NCBI GenBank assembly: GCA_003245635.1
Contig: QKCO01000024.1
Location: 1 to 44,434, forward strand
Source of the DNA: Treponema sp.
Lineage (GTDB): Bacteria; Spirochaetota; Spirochaetia; Treponematales; Breznakiellaceae
Length of the DNA: 44,434 bases
Direction: 5' to 3'
A model generated the notes under the pieces. The model had not been told where the DNA came from. It saw nothing but the letters and a program-made list of their open reading frames with translations, and did no database searches. The translations under genes were made by a program, and so were the position numbers. Shown here piece after piece: positions 1 to 9,545 of the stretch. Position 1 is the first letter of the stretch; every line of letters begins with the position of its first letter.

Positions 1-1
1 G

Positions 2-703
2 GCCGCGATCGCCGTCGCCGACGAGCGCTGTCCCGCGCCGGTGCCCATCGGCCGCTTCCGCACCCTCCGCTTCGAAGCTTTTCCCGATCTGGCGAAGATG
101 ACCGCCGGCACCGAATTTTCCTGGCTCGGCGCGACCGCCGTTTCCGCCGACTCCGCGGCCGACATCGAATCGGAGCTCGACCGCCGGTATTACCGAGCGC
201 TCTGGGACGAGATCGCCGACCTGCCGACGACGGACCGGAACGTGTTCGAGAGCCTCGCGGCCGAGGAAATCAGCTTGAAGAATATCGTCTGGGCTCTCCG
301 TCTGCGGGTATACTACGGCATGGCGGGCGAGGATCTCGCGCGGCGGCTCTTGGACCTGAGCAGCCGAGGGGGCTCGCTGGCCGCCGACGCGCTGGCGACC
401 GAAGCTTTCGCGCTCGACCGCCGAGCCGACTGGGTCGAATGGAAACGGGGATATCTGGTCGCGGGCCAAGCCGAGGGGGATTTCTGGAAGGTCGATCCCC
501 GTTTCGTCCAGAACGCGGCCGCGCGCAGGCTGTACCGGCTGGCGCGGTCCCTTTTCCGCTTCAATCCCGACTCGATCGGTTCCATCGCCTGTTTCGCCAA
601 GCTCGTGCAGTTCGAGGAAGATCTTCTGACGAGCGTCGCCGAAGGTCTGTCGCTCGGGATGAGTTCCCGGGATGTCGTCGAGTATCTGGGGGCGAGCGCA
701 TGA
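2..703 (+). CDS. atpC: V-type ATPase subunit C (5' partial)
   Basis: The reading frame is open from the first complete codon at base 2, so the N-terminus lies outside the window; about 233 residues remain of a family that usually has about 330. The visible part is mostly helical and has the features of the V/A-ATPase C subunit (AC39/d family), including the segment LKNIVWALRLRVYYGM and regularly spaced acidic and aromatic residues. Subunit C is the socket that joins the central rotor stalk to the membrane c-ring. Its stop codon overlaps the start of subunit I (ATGATG over TGA), so the two are probably translationally coupled. Identification rests on these motifs and on the operon context; both agree. 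Confidence 0.85.
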   Translation, partial: AAIAVADERCPAPVPIGRFRTLRFEAFPDLAKMTAGTEFSWLGATAVSADSAADIESELDRRYYRALWDEIADLPTTDRNVFESLAAEEISLKNIVWALRLRVYYGMAGEDLARRLLDLSSRGGSLAADALATEAFALDRRADWVEWKRGYLVAGQAEGDFWKVDPRFVQNAAARRLYRLARSLFRFNPDSIGSIACFAKLVQFEEDLLTSVAEGLSLGMSSRDVVEYLGASA

Positions 704-2712
704 TGCGGCCGCGGAAGATGAAGCGGATCGAGCTCACCGTCCTCAAGCGGGACGCGGACCGCGCGCTGGAGTACCTCGGCCGCAGGGGCGTTCTGCAGAT
801 CGGCGCGGCCGACCGGGCCGAAACCCCTGCCGTTCAGGCCCAAGCCGACGCCTCCGGTCTTCCGTCCGCGGCGGATACCTTCGAGCGTATTCGGGACGCG
901 GCCGCGTTCCTGTCCGTCTCCCTCCGCGAAGAGCCGGCGGCGGACGCGCGGCTGCCGGAGCAGGAAGACGCGGAGCTCGCCGAGTCGATCTGCGGCGACG
1001 CGCTGCGGCTTCGGGATCGCGAGACGGCGACCGCCGCCGAACGGGACCGACTTTCCGACGCGCTTTCCGAAGCCAGGTCGTTCGCGAATCTCAACGCGCC
1101 TTTTTCCGATCTGGAGAGCTTATCGTACCTGACGCTGCGCGTCGGCCGTATCGAACCGAAATCCGTGAATGTCCTCCGGGACGCCCTCGGCGACCGGGGG
1201 GTCGTCGTTCCGCTGGGAGGCGAGGGGCGCATCCTCGCGGCCGCCTCGCGCAAAGGCCGCTTCGCGCTCGACGGCGAGCTCGCCAAGGCTTCCTTCGCGC
1301 CGATACGTCTTCCTGAAGGATTCACCGGGGTGCCCGCCGAGCTGTTGGCCGGCCTCGAAGCCCGCGTAGCGGACGCCGATGCTGCGCTCGCCGCTCTCGA
1401 CGAGGAGAAGGCCGCCTATGCGAAGCGCTTCGGGCCGGCCCTCGAGCGGCTCGGCGGCGCGTACCTGATGGCCGTGGCGGTCGAGCGGCTCAAGTCGAGC
1501 CTCGAGGCGACGCGGACCGCCTACCGGCTCGGCGGCTGGATCGCGGCCTCGGACGTGGAGCGCACCGTCGCCGATCTCGAACGGCTCACGGACGGACGGG
1601 TATCCGTGGTCTCGTACGACCCGAGCGAAGTCGAATCGGTCGTGAACGGCGAGGAGAAGGTGCCGGTATCGCTCGACCACGGCCGCTTCGTGCGCGGCTT
1701 CGAGCGCCTGGTGTTCTCCTACGGGGCGCCCCTCTACGGAACCATCGACCCGACGCCCTTCGTCGCCGTCTCCTTCACCATCCTGTTCGGCTTGATGTTC
1801 GGCGATCTCGGCCAGGGCTCCGTCCTGCTGCTGCTCGGGCTCTTGGCCGGCAAGGGACGGCCGAAGGCGCTCGCGCGCTTTTCGCGCTTCGCGCCGGCTC
1901 TCGTCGCCGTGGGCATCGCGTCGATGGTCGTCGGCCTGCTCGACGGAGAGGTCTTCGCCATGGACGGCCTGCTCGTCGGTCCGACCCGCGCGCTCACCGC
2001 CGCGCTCACGGGGACGCCCGCCGACCGCGTGCTCCATTTGATGCCGGAACGGGGACATCTGGGAAAAATCTTCGCTTTCTTCGGCTTCACCATGGCCGTC
2101 GGCATCGTCCTCAATTCGATCGGGCTGGTCATCAACATCATCAACCAATTCTCCCTCGGACGGCGCGAACGGGCGCTGTTCGCCAAGACCGGGCTCTCCG
2201 GAGCGCTCCTGTTCTGGTACGCGGTCTTCATGGCTATCCGCACGGTCCTCGGCGGATCGCTCCATTTCTACGATGCGTTGGGGATCGGCATCCCCGTTCT
2301 CGGCCTTTTTCTGGGATCGGCGCTCTATCGCCTGGCCGCCGGAGAGCGGCCGGTCTTCGAGCACGGTCCGGTCGTGTTTTTCGTGGAAGGCTTCGTCGAA
2401 GTGCTCGAATCGGCGTCCTACTACCTGTCGAACACCGTCAGCTTCCTCCGCGTCGGCGCGTTCGCCCTTTCGCACGCGGTGCTCGCGTTCATCGTCTTCG
2501 AGCTGAGCGACATGGTCGGCGGCGTGCCGGCCGGGCCGGTTTTCTCCGCGTTCGTGTCTATAATAGGGAATGCGATCATCATTCTCCTCGAGGGGCTGAT
2601 CGTGGCCATCCAGACGGTGCGGCTCCAGTACTACGAGTTCTTCAGCAAATTCTTCACCGAGACCGGCGTCGAATTCTCGCCGTTCAGATTCAGCAGGGAG
2701 GTACAGCAATGA
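700..2712 (+). CDS. atpI: V-type ATPase subunit I (a subunit)
   Basis: This 670-residue protein is the membrane stator subunit that carries the ion half-channels. Residues 1-340 form a soluble, partly coiled-coil cytoplasmic domain; from about residue 345 there are seven or so hydrophobic segments, beginning near LYGTIDPTPFVAVSFTILFG. The conserved membrane arginines are visible in NTVSFLRVGAFALSHA (Arg about 584) and in AIQTVRLQYYEFF (Arg about 641); in this family such arginines face the rotor carboxylate. Two in-frame ATGs at 700 and 703 overlap the subunit C stop; 700 is chosen for the ATGA overlap. The stop overlaps the start of subunit K in the same way. Length and motifs fit the family well. 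Confidence 0.95.
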   Translation: MMRPRKMKRIELTVLKRDADRALEYLGRRGVLQIGAADRAETPAVQAQADASGLPSAADTFERIRDAAAFLSVSLREEPAADARLPEQEDAELAESICGDALRLRDRETATAAERDRLSDALSEARSFANLNAPFSDLESLSYLTLRVGRIEPKSVNVLRDALGDRGVVVPLGGEGRILAAASRKGRFALDGELAKASFAPIRLPEGFTGVPAELLAGLEARVADADAALAALDEEKAAYAKRFGPALERLGGAYLMAVAVERLKSSLEATRTAYRLGGWIAASDVERTVADLERLTDGRVSVVSYDPSEVESVVNGEEKVPVSLDHGRFVRGFERLVFSYGAPLYGTIDPTPFVAVSFTILFGLMFGDLGQGSVLLLLGLLAGKGRPKALARFSRFAPALVAVGIASMVVGLLDGEVFAMDGLLVGPTRALTAALTGTPADRVLHLMPERGHLGKIFAFFGFTMAVGIVLNSIGLVINIINQFSLGRRERALFAKTGLSGALLFWYAVFMAIRTVLGGSLHFYDALGIGIPVLGLFLGSALYRLAAGERPVFEHGPVVFFVEGFVEVLESASYYLSNTVSFLRVGAFALSHAVLAFIVFELSDMVGGVPAGPVFSAFVSIIGNAIIILLEGLIVAIQTVRLQYYEFFSKFFTETGVEFSPFRFSREVQQ

Positions 2713-3014
2713 AACGAAAAGTCCTACTCGCCGCGGCCGCGCTCTTGATTTCGGGCGCCGCCTATGCGCAAACGTCCGCTCCCGCGGCCGACGCCGCCTC
2801 GTCCGCCGCGTCCTTGAAATACCTCGCGGCCGCCTTGGCCGTCGGGCTCGCGTGCATCGCGGGCGGCATCGCCGTCGGCAAGATCGGCGCCGCGGCCATG
2901 GGCGCGATGAGCGAGAATCCCGAGCTGTCCGGCAAGGCGCTGCCCTACGTCGGCTTGGCCGAAGGCATCTGCCTGTGGGGCTTTCTGGTCGCGCTGTTCA
3001 TTCTGCTGATCTAG
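2709..3014 (+). CDS. atpK: V-type ATPase subunit K (rotor proteolipid)
   Basis: The rotor-ring subunit, 101 residues. It opens with a signal-peptide-like segment (residues 1-20, ending AYAQ), then has two transmembrane helices (about 36-62 and 78-101). The ion-binding glutamate is Glu85 in YVGLAEGICLWGF, in the second helix. This size and plan resemble the two-helix subunit with a signal sequence in Thermus V/A-ATPase, rather than the doubled four-helix NtpK of Enterococcus. No glutamine or hydroxyl residue is seen next to Glu85 or in the facing part of helix 1, so proton rather than sodium coupling is inferred. ATG overlaps the subunit I stop, with AGGGAGG-like sequence upstream as ribosome binding site. 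Confidence 0.93.
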   Translation: MKRKVLLAAAALLISGAAYAQTSAPAADAASSAASLKYLAAALAVGLACIAGGIAVGKIGAAAMGAMSENPELSGKALPYVGLAEGICLWGFLVALFILLI

Positions 3015-3015
3015 C

Positions 3016-3366
3016 GTGGATTTCTATTTCATCGGCGAGGCGGAGCTCGCGACCGCGTTCCGTTTCGTCGGGGTCGAAGGCTGCGCCGTAGCGGACCCCC
3101 GGGAAGCGCGGGCCGCGTTCGCGCGCGCGACCGGCGCGGGCGTGGTGACGGAAGGCTCGATCCTTCCGGACGCGTCGCCCGCTTCCACCGCGCGGGTGCT
3201 CATCCTCACCGAAGAAGTCGCCGACGCGCTGGGGGGCTCCTTGTCCGACTGGCAGCTTTCGGGAAAGTACCCGCTCGTCGTCGAAGTGCCCGGCATCCGG
3301 GGACGGATGGAAGGCCGCAAGACGCTCGTGGACGCCATCCGCGAGGCCATCGGCATCCGGGTTTGA
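3016..3366 (+). CDS. atpF: V-type ATPase subunit F
   Basis: A 116-residue protein beginning with MDFYFIGEAELATAFRFVGVEG, the typical start of V/A-ATPase subunit F, followed by a Rossmann-like small domain (VLILTEEVADAL, YPLVVEVPG). Subunit F sits in the central stalk with subunit D and influences ATP hydrolysis. The start is GTG, one base after the TAG of subunit K, with no clear Shine-Dalgarno sequence, so translation is probably coupled to the upstream gene. Length is slightly above the usual 100-110 residues. Confidence 0.9.
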   Translation: MDFYFIGEAELATAFRFVGVEGCAVADPREARAAFARATGAGVVTEGSILPDASPASTARVLILTEEVADALGGSLSDWQLSGKYPLVVEVPGIRGRMEGRKTLVDAIREAIGIRV

Positions 3367-3379
3367 CGGGATTGCGATT

Positions 3380-4006
3380 ATGGAAGAACTGAGATCTACC
3401 GAAGCCTTGGACCGGGAAATCCGCGAGGACGCGCGCAAGAAGGCCGACCGCGTCCTGCGCGCGGCGGAACAGTCCGCCGCCGAGGCGGAGGCCAAATGGA
3501 AAACGAAGCTCCAAGCCGATCTGGCCGAACTGGAAGCCAAACACGCGGCGCGGGTCGCGGCGATGGCCGCCGAAACGAAGGCGAGGCTTCCCCTGGACAA
3601 GCGGCGTTTGCGTTCCGAGCGCTTCGAGCGCCTGCTCCGCGCCGCGATGGAGAAGGTCCTGCGCGCCCTGCCCCGAGATCGGGTGCTCGATCTGCTCGCG
3701 CGGGAACTGGGCCTCAGGGCGGAAGAGCTTCCGGGCGGGAATTCCCGCGGAAGCTTGTCGGTACGGTTTTCGGGGCTCGGCGAAGCGGAAGCCTCCGCCG
3801 TGATTTCGCGCGTCTTCGGCGAAGGATCGTGGAAAATTGCCGGCGGCCTGCCGGCCGCGGGCGCCGATCCGCTTCCTGCCTTGTCCGTATCCGGCGGAAA
3901 AACCACCGTGCGCGCCTCCCTGGCTGAGTCGGGCGAGGATCTTCTGCGCGAAAAGCGCGCCGAACTGGCGTCGGCTCTGCTGGGTATGGAGGCGCTCGAT
4001 GATTGA
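3380..4006 (+). CDS. atpE: V-type ATPase subunit E
   Basis: A 208-residue peripheral-stalk protein. Residues 1-90 are a charged Ala/Glu/Lys/Arg-rich helix ([20 protein letters not shown]), as expected for the stalk coiled coil; the rest forms the globular head that binds the catalytic hexamer. It lies between subunit F and subunit A, and its last codons overlap the start of subunit A by 8 bases. No gene for the partner peripheral-stalk subunit G/H is seen here; it may lie upstream of the window. Sequence identity is less distinctive than for A and B, but context makes the call firm. Confidence 0.87.
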   Translation: MEELRSTEALDREIREDARKKADRVLRAAEQSAAEAEAKWKTKLQADLAELEAKHAARVAAMAAETKARLPLDKRRLRSERFERLLRAAMEKVLRALPRDRVLDLLARELGLRAEELPGGNSRGSLSVRFSGLGEAEASAVISRVFGEGSWKIAGGLPAAGADPLPALSVSGGKTTVRASLAESGEDLLREKRAELASALLGMEALDD

Positions 4007-5789
4007 GGGAAGCATCGTCCGCGTGTCGGGACCCATCGTCCGCGCGCGCGGCCTCGGCTCGGCGGGGCTCTACGACGTGGTCGAAGTCGGGGAAGGCCGG
4101 CTCATCGGCGAGATCGTCAGGATCGAAGGAGACGAGGCGATCGTCCAGGTCTACGAGGACGATACCGGGCTCGAGGTCGGCGCCGCCGTCCGCTCCATGG
4201 GCCGCCCCCTCTCCGTTCTGCTCGGTCCGGGGCTCATCGGGACGATTTACGACGGCATCCAGCGGCCGCTCAAGACCCTGTACGAAGCCGGCGGGGCGTT
4301 CCTCGAGCCGGGCGTGCGCGGACAGCCGCTGGACGCTTCCCGCAAGTGGGCCTTCGAGCCTTCGCCGGAGGTCGCCGCGGCTATCGCCGGAGGGAATCCT
4401 CCGACGGCCTATCCGGGCATGGCGCTCGGCTCCGTCCGGGAGACCTCCCTGATCGCCTGCTCGATCATGGCCCCTCCCGACTGCGCGGGCCGGCGCATCG
4501 TCGAGCTCGCGGAAGCCGGCGAGTACGCCAGCGAGGATGTGGTCGCCCGGACCGACGACGGCCGCGAGATCAAGCTTGCGCAGTGGTGGCCCGTCCGCGA
4601 ACCCCGGCCCTACGCGAAAAAGCTTTCGGTCGAGGAGCCTCTGGTCACCGGACTGCGCGTGGTGGACGTGTTCTTCCCCCTCTCGAAGGGCGGAACCGCC
4701 TCCATCCCCGGCGGCTTCGGCACCGGCAAGACGATGACCCAGCACGCGATCGCCAAATGGTGCGACGCCGACGTCATCGTCTACATCGGCTGCGGAGAGC
4801 GCGGCAACGAGATGACTGACGTGCTCACCGAGTTTCCCGAGCTCATCGATCCGCGGTCCGGGAGATCGCTCATGGAGCGGACGATACTCATCGCGAATAC
4901 CTCCAACATGCCGGTCGCCGCGCGCGAGGTGTCGATCTACACTGGCGTCACGCTCGCCGAATTCTACCGCGATATGGGCTACCACGTCGCCATAATGGCC
5001 GATTCCACCAGCCGCTGGGCCGAGGCCCTGCGCGAGCTGTCCGGCCGCATGGAGGAGATGCCGGCGGAGGAAGGCTTTCCCGCCTACCTGCCGACGCGGC
5101 TGGCGGAGTTCTACGAGCGGGCGGGAAGGGTGGAGACCTACGGCGGCAAGCTCGGCTCGGTGTCGATCATCGGCGCCGTCTCGCCGCCCGGCGGCGACTT
5201 CTCCGAGCCGGTCACCCAGCACACCAAGCGCTTCATCCGCTGCTTCTGGGCGCTCGACCGGGAGCTGGCCAACGCGCGCCACTACCCGGCGCTCAGCTGG
5301 ACCGACAGCTATTCGGAATACGCCGAGGAAGTGCGCGCATGGTGGGACCGGGTCGACCCCGAGTGGCCGCGCGTCAGGCAGGCGGCGCTCGACCTCCTCA
5401 AGCGCGAGCAGCGCCTCTCGGAGATCGTCCGCCTCATCGGCCCCGACGCGCTTCCCGACGACCAGCGCCTGGTGCTCCTGACCGCCGAGCTCATCAAGAA
5501 CGGTTTCCTCCAGCAGAATTCCTTCGACGAGGTCGACATGTACTGCGTGCCCGCCAAACAGGTGGGGCTTCTGAAGCTCATCATGCTGTTCCACGAGCGC
5601 GCCCTCTCCTGCGTGAAGCTCGGCGCGCCGCTGATCAAGATCAATGCCCTGGATGTCCGCGAAAGGCTCGCGCGGCTCAAGAGCGAGGTGAAGAACGACG
5701 AGCTCGGGGCGCTCGGGGACTTCGAGCGCGAAATGCGCGAGCGGATCGAGGAGATCGAGCGCGGCTACCGCGGAAAGGAGGGCTCATGA
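3999..5789 (+). CDS. atpA: V-type ATPase catalytic subunit A
   Basis: The 596-residue catalytic subunit. The N-terminal barrel starts [14 protein letters not shown]; the family-specific non-homologous region follows around residues 110-190; the P-loop GGFGTGKT is at about 238-245; the catalytic region [18 protein letters not shown] and the segment [14 protein letters not shown] are intact. With subunit B it forms the A3B3 head, where ATP is hydrolysed or made. The ATG at 3999 overlaps the end of subunit E and gives the conserved N-terminus; longer in-frame upstream sequence is coding for subunit E and is not used. The stop overlaps the subunit B start. Length is normal for the family. Confidence 0.98.
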   Translation: MIEGSIVRVSGPIVRARGLGSAGLYDVVEVGEGRLIGEIVRIEGDEAIVQVYEDDTGLEVGAAVRSMGRPLSVLLGPGLIGTIYDGIQRPLKTLYEAGGAFLEPGVRGQPLDASRKWAFEPSPEVAAAIAGGNPPTAYPGMALGSVRETSLIACSIMAPPDCAGRRIVELAEAGEYASEDVVARTDDGREIKLAQWWPVREPRPYAKKLSVEEPLVTGLRVVDVFFPLSKGGTASIPGGFGTGKTMTQHAIAKWCDADVIVYIGCGERGNEMTDVLTEFPELIDPRSGRSLMERTILIANTSNMPVAAREVSIYTGVTLAEFYRDMGYHVAIMADSTSRWAEALRELSGRMEEMPAEEGFPAYLPTRLAEFYERAGRVETYGGKLGSVSIIGAVSPPGGDFSEPVTQHTKRFIRCFWALDRELANARHYPALSWTDSYSEYAEEVRAWWDRVDPEWPRVRQAALDLLKREQRLSEIVRLIGPDALPDDQRLVLLTAELIKNGFLQQNSFDEVDMYCVPAKQVGLLKLIMLFHERALSCVKLGAPLIKINALDVRERLARLKSEVKNDELGALGDFEREMRERIEEIERGYRGKEGS

Positions 5790-7234
5790 GGGGCGTCGAG
5801 CACCACGGGCTTTCGCGCGTGGAAGGTCCGGTCGTCGTCGCGGCGCGCAGGGGCGGCATCGGCTTCGGCGAGACGGTAGCCGTATACGGCAGGGACGGCG
5901 GCCGGCGGCTCGGCCGGGTCGTCGACCTTTCGGAGAATTGGGCCGCCGTGCAGGTGTTCGGCACGAGCACGGGCCTGTCGGCCGACGATTCGCGGGTCGA
6001 GTTCCTCGGCCGGCCGATGGAGCTCCGCGTCGGTCCGGGCCTGCTCGGCCGCGTCTTCGACGGCCTCGGCCGGCCCGCCGACGGCTACGGCGAGATCTTC
6101 TCCTCCGACCGGCGGGACGTGAACGGCCTGCCGATGAACCCCTACGCGCGCGTGTACCCGCGCGACTTCATCCAGACCGGCGTCTCCGCGATCGACGGCA
6201 TGAACACGCTCATCCGCGGCCAGAAGCTGCCCATCTTCTCCGGCAACGGACTGGCCCACAACCGGCTCGCCGCGCAGATCGTGCGGCAGGCGAAGATCCG
6301 CACGGCGAGCGAGCCCTTCGTCATCGTCTTCTGCGCAATGGGCGTCAAGTACGACGTCGCCCGGTTCTTCCTGGACGGCTTCGAGAAGACCGGCGTCCTG
6401 GCGAACGTCGTCGTCTTCCTCTCTCTCGCGGACGCGCCCTCCATCGAACGCCTGATCGCTCCCCGCTGCGCGCTGACGGCGGCGGAGTACCTGGCCTACG
6501 ACCGAGGGATGCACGTCCTGGTCGTCATGACCGACATGACCAACTACTGCGAGGCCCTGCGCGAGGTCTCGTCGATACGAGGGGAGGTCCCCAGCCGCAA
6601 GGGCTACCCCGGCTACCTCTATTCGGACCTCGCCTCGCTCTACGAGCGCGCGGGCAAGATCCAGGGCTCGGCGGGGTCCATCACGCAGATCCCCATCCTG
6701 ACGATGCCCAACGACGACATCAGCCATCCCATCCCCGACCTGACCGGCTACATCACCGAGGGACAGATCGTGCTCGACCGGGAGCTTTCCCAGCGCGGCG
6801 TCTACCCGCCGGTCGCGGGCCTCCCGAGCCTTTCGCGCCTGATGAAGGACGGCATTGGCGCGGGCATGACGCGGGAGGACCACAAGGACGTCTCGAGCCA
6901 GCTCTTCGCGGCCTATTCGCGGGTCAAAGCCGTGCGCAACCTCGCGTCGATCATCGGCGAGGAGGAGCTTTCGGCGACGGACAAGCGCTATCTCGCCTTC
7001 GGCGAGCGCTTCGAGCGCGAATTCCTGACGCAGCCGGAAACCGAAGACCGACCGATTGAAAGGACGCTCGATCTGGGGTGGAAGATGCTTTCGCTGCTGC
7101 CCCGAGACGAACTGGTGCGCGTTAAGCGCGAGTATCTCGAGAAGTACCTCGGGGCGGCTTCCGCCGACGAGCGGGACCTTGTCAAGGAAGAACCCGAGGA
7201 CGCGCGCGCGCGCGCCGCCGGGGGGACGGCGTAG
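5786..7234 (+). CDS. atpB: V-type ATPase subunit B
   Basis: The 482-residue non-catalytic regulatory subunit of the head. It lacks a P-loop, as is normal, and shows the B signatures [58 protein letters not shown] and [14 protein letters not shown]. The start is ATG preceded by GGAAAGGAGG and overlaps the stop of subunit A. The last 15 or so residues form a low-complexity tail, [11 protein letters not shown], encoded by an alternating CG run at 7201-7214; this tail is not part of the conserved fold. Confidence 0.98.
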   Translation: MRGVEHHGLSRVEGPVVVAARRGGIGFGETVAVYGRDGGRRLGRVVDLSENWAAVQVFGTSTGLSADDSRVEFLGRPMELRVGPGLLGRVFDGLGRPADGYGEIFSSDRRDVNGLPMNPYARVYPRDFIQTGVSAIDGMNTLIRGQKLPIFSGNGLAHNRLAAQIVRQAKIRTASEPFVIVFCAMGVKYDVARFFLDGFEKTGVLANVVVFLSLADAPSIERLIAPRCALTAAEYLAYDRGMHVLVVMTDMTNYCEALREVSSIRGEVPSRKGYPGYLYSDLASLYERAGKIQGSAGSITQIPILTMPNDDISHPIPDLTGYITEGQIVLDRELSQRGVYPPVAGLPSLSRLMKDGIGAGMTREDHKDVSSQLFAAYSRVKAVRNLASIIGEEELSATDKRYLAFGERFEREFLTQPETEDRPIERTLDLGWKMLSLLPRDELVRVKREYLEKYLGAASADERDLVKEEPEDARARAAGGTA

Positions 7235-7236
7235 CC

Positions 7237-7863
7237 ATGGCCCGCGAGCAGATTGCTCCGACGAAAAGCAACCTCCTGCGCGTGAAGGAGCGCCTGGCCG
7301 TCGCCGAGGAGGGGTTTGACCTCCTGAATCAAAAGCGCGAGATTTTAGTCATGGAGCTGATGCGGACGGTGGAGCGCGTAAAGATACTGGAGCGGTCCCT
7401 CGATACGCGCGTCTCGAGCGCGTATCCGGCGCTCAAGCGCATGCTCGTCGCGGTCGGCCGCGATCGATCCGACCGCCTGTCGCGCGGCATCCGCTATCGC
7501 TTCGACATCAGGGAAAAGCGCGAATCCATCGCGGGGATGAGCCTGCCGAGCCTCGAGATGCGCGTTCCCGAAGCGACGCTCAAGTATTCGCCGGCAAATT
7601 CGTTTGCTGAATGCGATGAAACTATGCTAGAGTTTTTCGAGCTGCTCAAGATCCTTACCGAGACCGCCGCCGTGCGGACGGTGGCGTGGCGTCTGGCCCG
7701 CGAGGTGCGAAAAACGCAGCGGCGGGTCAACGCGCTCGAAAAGATCGTCATTCCGACGTCGCGGGAAACCAAGTCGTTCATCGAATCCTCGCTCGAAGAG
7801 CGGGAGCGCGAGTCGTTCTTCACGAACAAGCTCTTGAAGCGGAAGGCAGGAACCGATCGATGA
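7237..7863 (+). CDS. atpD: V-type ATPase subunit D
   Basis: The 208-residue central rotor shaft. Like other D subunits it consists of long N- and C-terminal helices (KSNLLRVKERLAVAEEGFDLL at the start; VRKTQRRVNALEKIVIPTS near the end) that wind into a coiled coil inside the A3B3 head. The N-terminal pattern P-T-K-x-N-L-L is characteristic of the family. It begins two bases after the subunit B stop, and its own stop overlaps the next gene's ATGATG. This is the last ATPase gene of the operon. Confidence 0.96.
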   Translation: MAREQIAPTKSNLLRVKERLAVAEEGFDLLNQKREILVMELMRTVERVKILERSLDTRVSSAYPALKRMLVAVGRDRSDRLSRGIRYRFDIREKRESIAGMSLPSLEMRVPEATLKYSPANSFAECDETMLEFFELLKILTETAAVRTVAWRLAREVRKTQRRVNALEKIVIPTSRETKSFIESSLEERERESFFTNKLLKRKAGTDR

Positions 7864-8345
7864 TGAAGCCTCTTTTCACCAATATCGTCGTCGCGATATC
7901 CGGGTCGGACGCCTCGATCCACGCGGCGAAGTACGCCATAATCATGGCCAAGCTCTACCGCTGCCGCCTGACCGCGGTCTACGTCGTCGACACCGCCACC
8001 ATCAGGCAGCTGACGCTGAGCAAGATCTTCGTCCAGGAGGAGAGCGCCGAATACGAGCGGAGCCTCGAGGCCAACGGCGAGCGCTACCTCTCCTTCGTGG
8101 AGGAGCTCGCGCGGGCGAAGGGCGTAAAGGTCGAGCGAGAGCTGCGGCGCGGCGCGGTCTACACCGAACTCCTGGCGGTCACCGACGAGAAGAAGGCCGA
8201 CCTCATCGTGCTCGGCGGCTGGGAGAAGGACCGCAGCGCGCGGGACATCATTTCGCACGCGCACCGGGAAATCATGGTCAGCGCCCGCTGCTCGGTGTTC
8301 GTCGTGAAGGAACCGAATATCGATCAGCTGTACAAACAGGCTTAG
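7860..8345 (+). CDS. Universal stress protein (UspA family)
   Basis: A 161-residue protein with the UspA fold: an N-terminal strand FTNIVVAISGSDASIHAAKYAI, a middle strand LTAVYVVD, and the C-terminal KADLIVLGGWEKD, followed by a region where nucleotide-binding members have G-x2-G-x9-G-S/T. Here that loop reads GGWEKDRSARDIISHAHREIMVSA, without a clear full ATP-binding motif. The gene overlaps subunit D by 4 bases (ATGA), so it is very probably made together with the ATPase. A role in energy-stress signalling or ATPase regulation is an inference from position only. Two in-frame ATGs (7860, 7863) are possible starts. Confidence 0.88.
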   Translation: MMKPLFTNIVVAISGSDASIHAAKYAIIMAKLYRCRLTAVYVVDTATIRQLTLSKIFVQEESAEYERSLEANGERYLSFVEELARAKGVKVERELRRGAVYTELLAVTDEKKADLIVLGGWEKDRSARDIISHAHREIMVSARCSVFVVKEPNIDQLYKQA

Positions 8346-8354
8346 GAGTACTTC

Positions 8355-8765
8355 ATGAGAATCGCATTGATCGTCTCGGGGTCGGCCAAGGGCTCCGCGC
8401 TCACGGCGTATGCCGAGGCGCTGTCTTCCGGCATGGAATCGATGGGGCACCGTGTCGATATCCTCGACGCGCGCACCCACGACGCGCGCTCCCTGCCCGG
8501 ATACGAATACCTGGCCGTGCTCTCCGAACCCGTTTCGCCTTTTTCCGGCAAGATCCCCGAGCAGCTGCCTAAATACCTCGCCATGGCCGGCTCCCTGGTC
8601 GGCAAGAAGAGCGCCGCCTTCATCCGCAATTCCGGGTTCTTCTCGGGGAAGGCTTTGTCCGCGCTCATGCGCGCGATGGAGAAGGAAGGCATGTGGGTGA
8701 ACTGGTCCGAGAACCTCCTGAAGCCGGAGCAGGCCGCGGCGGTCGCCAAGCGGATCGGTTCCTGA
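8355..8765 (+). CDS. Flavodoxin-like small protein
   Basis: A 136-residue protein with an alternating strand/helix pattern. It begins MRIALIVSGSAKGSALTAYA, where the Gly/Ser-rich loop resembles the FMN phosphate loop of flavodoxins and NADPH-dependent FMN reductases, and continues GHRVDILDAR and YEYLAVLSEPV. No cysteines or other catalytic motif are visible. It has a good ribosome binding site (AGGAG, 8344-8348) and lies in the same transcription unit as the ATPase genes. Binding of FMN is inferred; the substrate or partner cannot be told. Confidence 0.6.
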   Translation: MRIALIVSGSAKGSALTAYAEALSSGMESMGHRVDILDARTHDARSLPGYEYLAVLSEPVSPFSGKIPEQLPKYLAMAGSLVGKKSAAFIRNSGFFSGKALSALMRAMEKEGMWVNWSENLLKPEQAAAVAKRIGS

Positions 8766-8766
8766 G

Positions 8767-9543
8767 GTGGAGAACTACTACGACATTCTCGGCGTCTCGA
8801 CGGAGGCGACGACCGCGGAAATAAAGAAGGCGTTCCGCGAGCGCGCGAAGCGGGTGCATCCGGATATCGCCGGCGGATCGACCGAGAACGAGATGCGCCG
8901 GCTCCTGACCGCCTACGAGACGCTCCATGACGAGGAGCGGCGCCGGGAATACGACCGGGCCTATTTCCGCTTCGTCAAGAAGGTCGATTTCGACTACCGC
9001 GCTTTTCTCAAGGAAACGCCCGAAGATCCGGAAAGCCAGGCTAAGCTGGTGTTCTTCGATCTGCTCCATCTGGAGGAGGACGAGGCGATCGCGGTATGGC
9101 GGCGCATGGGCGGCCTCGATTTCCGGATGGACGCCTGCCTCGACCGCGAGGACTGGATGGACTGCACCTTCATCCTGGCAGAGGAGCTGGACAAGCGGGG
9201 CTTCGCGTACGAGGGCTTCATGCTGCTCTCCGAGCTGGTGCCCGAGGAGCGCCGCCGTCCGTATTTCCGGCACTTCATGCCGGAGGTGGATTCTCTCATC
9301 AAGGAAATCATCCGCGTCAGGCTGCCGGGGAGCGTCCCCGACGACGTCCTGGTCGAATGCCTGGAAGAAGCGCTCGAACTCGGGTATGCTCGACGCGACG
9401 AAGCCCGCTGGCTCAAGACGATGGCCGAAGCGCTCGACCGCCAGGGCGACCGCCGCGGCGCGGCGGAAGCGCTGAAGGCGGCGCTCAAGCGCGACGCCTC
9501 CCTGAGCGGCGTCGTCCAGCTCAAACGCAAATTGGGAATATAG
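8767..9543 (+). CDS. J-domain protein with helical C-terminal region
   Basis: A 258-residue protein whose first 70 residues are a J domain: YYDILGVSTEATTAEIKKAF, then RVHPDIAGG with the HPD motif needed to stimulate DnaK, then YETLHDEERRREYDRAYF. There is no Gly/Phe region, zinc-finger domain or DnaJ C-terminal substrate domain, so this is a class III J protein. Residues 80-258 are an unrecognised, acidic, helical region with TPR-like stretches near the end (RGAAEALKAALKRD). The start is GTG two bases after the preceding stop. It probably directs DnaK to a specific client; which one is unknown. Confidence 0.85.
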   Translation: MENYYDILGVSTEATTAEIKKAFRERAKRVHPDIAGGSTENEMRRLLTAYETLHDEERRREYDRAYFRFVKKVDFDYRAFLKETPEDPESQAKLVFFDLLHLEEDEAIAVWRRMGGLDFRMDACLDREDWMDCTFILAEELDKRGFAYEGFMLLSELVPEERRRPYFRHFMPEVDSLIKEIIRVRLPGSVPDDVLVECLEEALELGYARRDEARWLKTMAEALDRQGDRRGAAEALKAALKRDASLSGVVQLKRKLGI

Positions 9544-9545
9544 GA

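Noticed and set aside
1120-2709. Long open frame on the minus strand, 529 codons
   Set aside because: It is the reverse of the V-ATPase subunit I gene, is rich in Arg, Glu and Asp, and shows no domain; a high-GC shadow.
3714-5594. Minus-strand open frame of 626 codons
   Set aside because: Antisense to the strongly conserved subunits E and A; composition is typical of a shadow.
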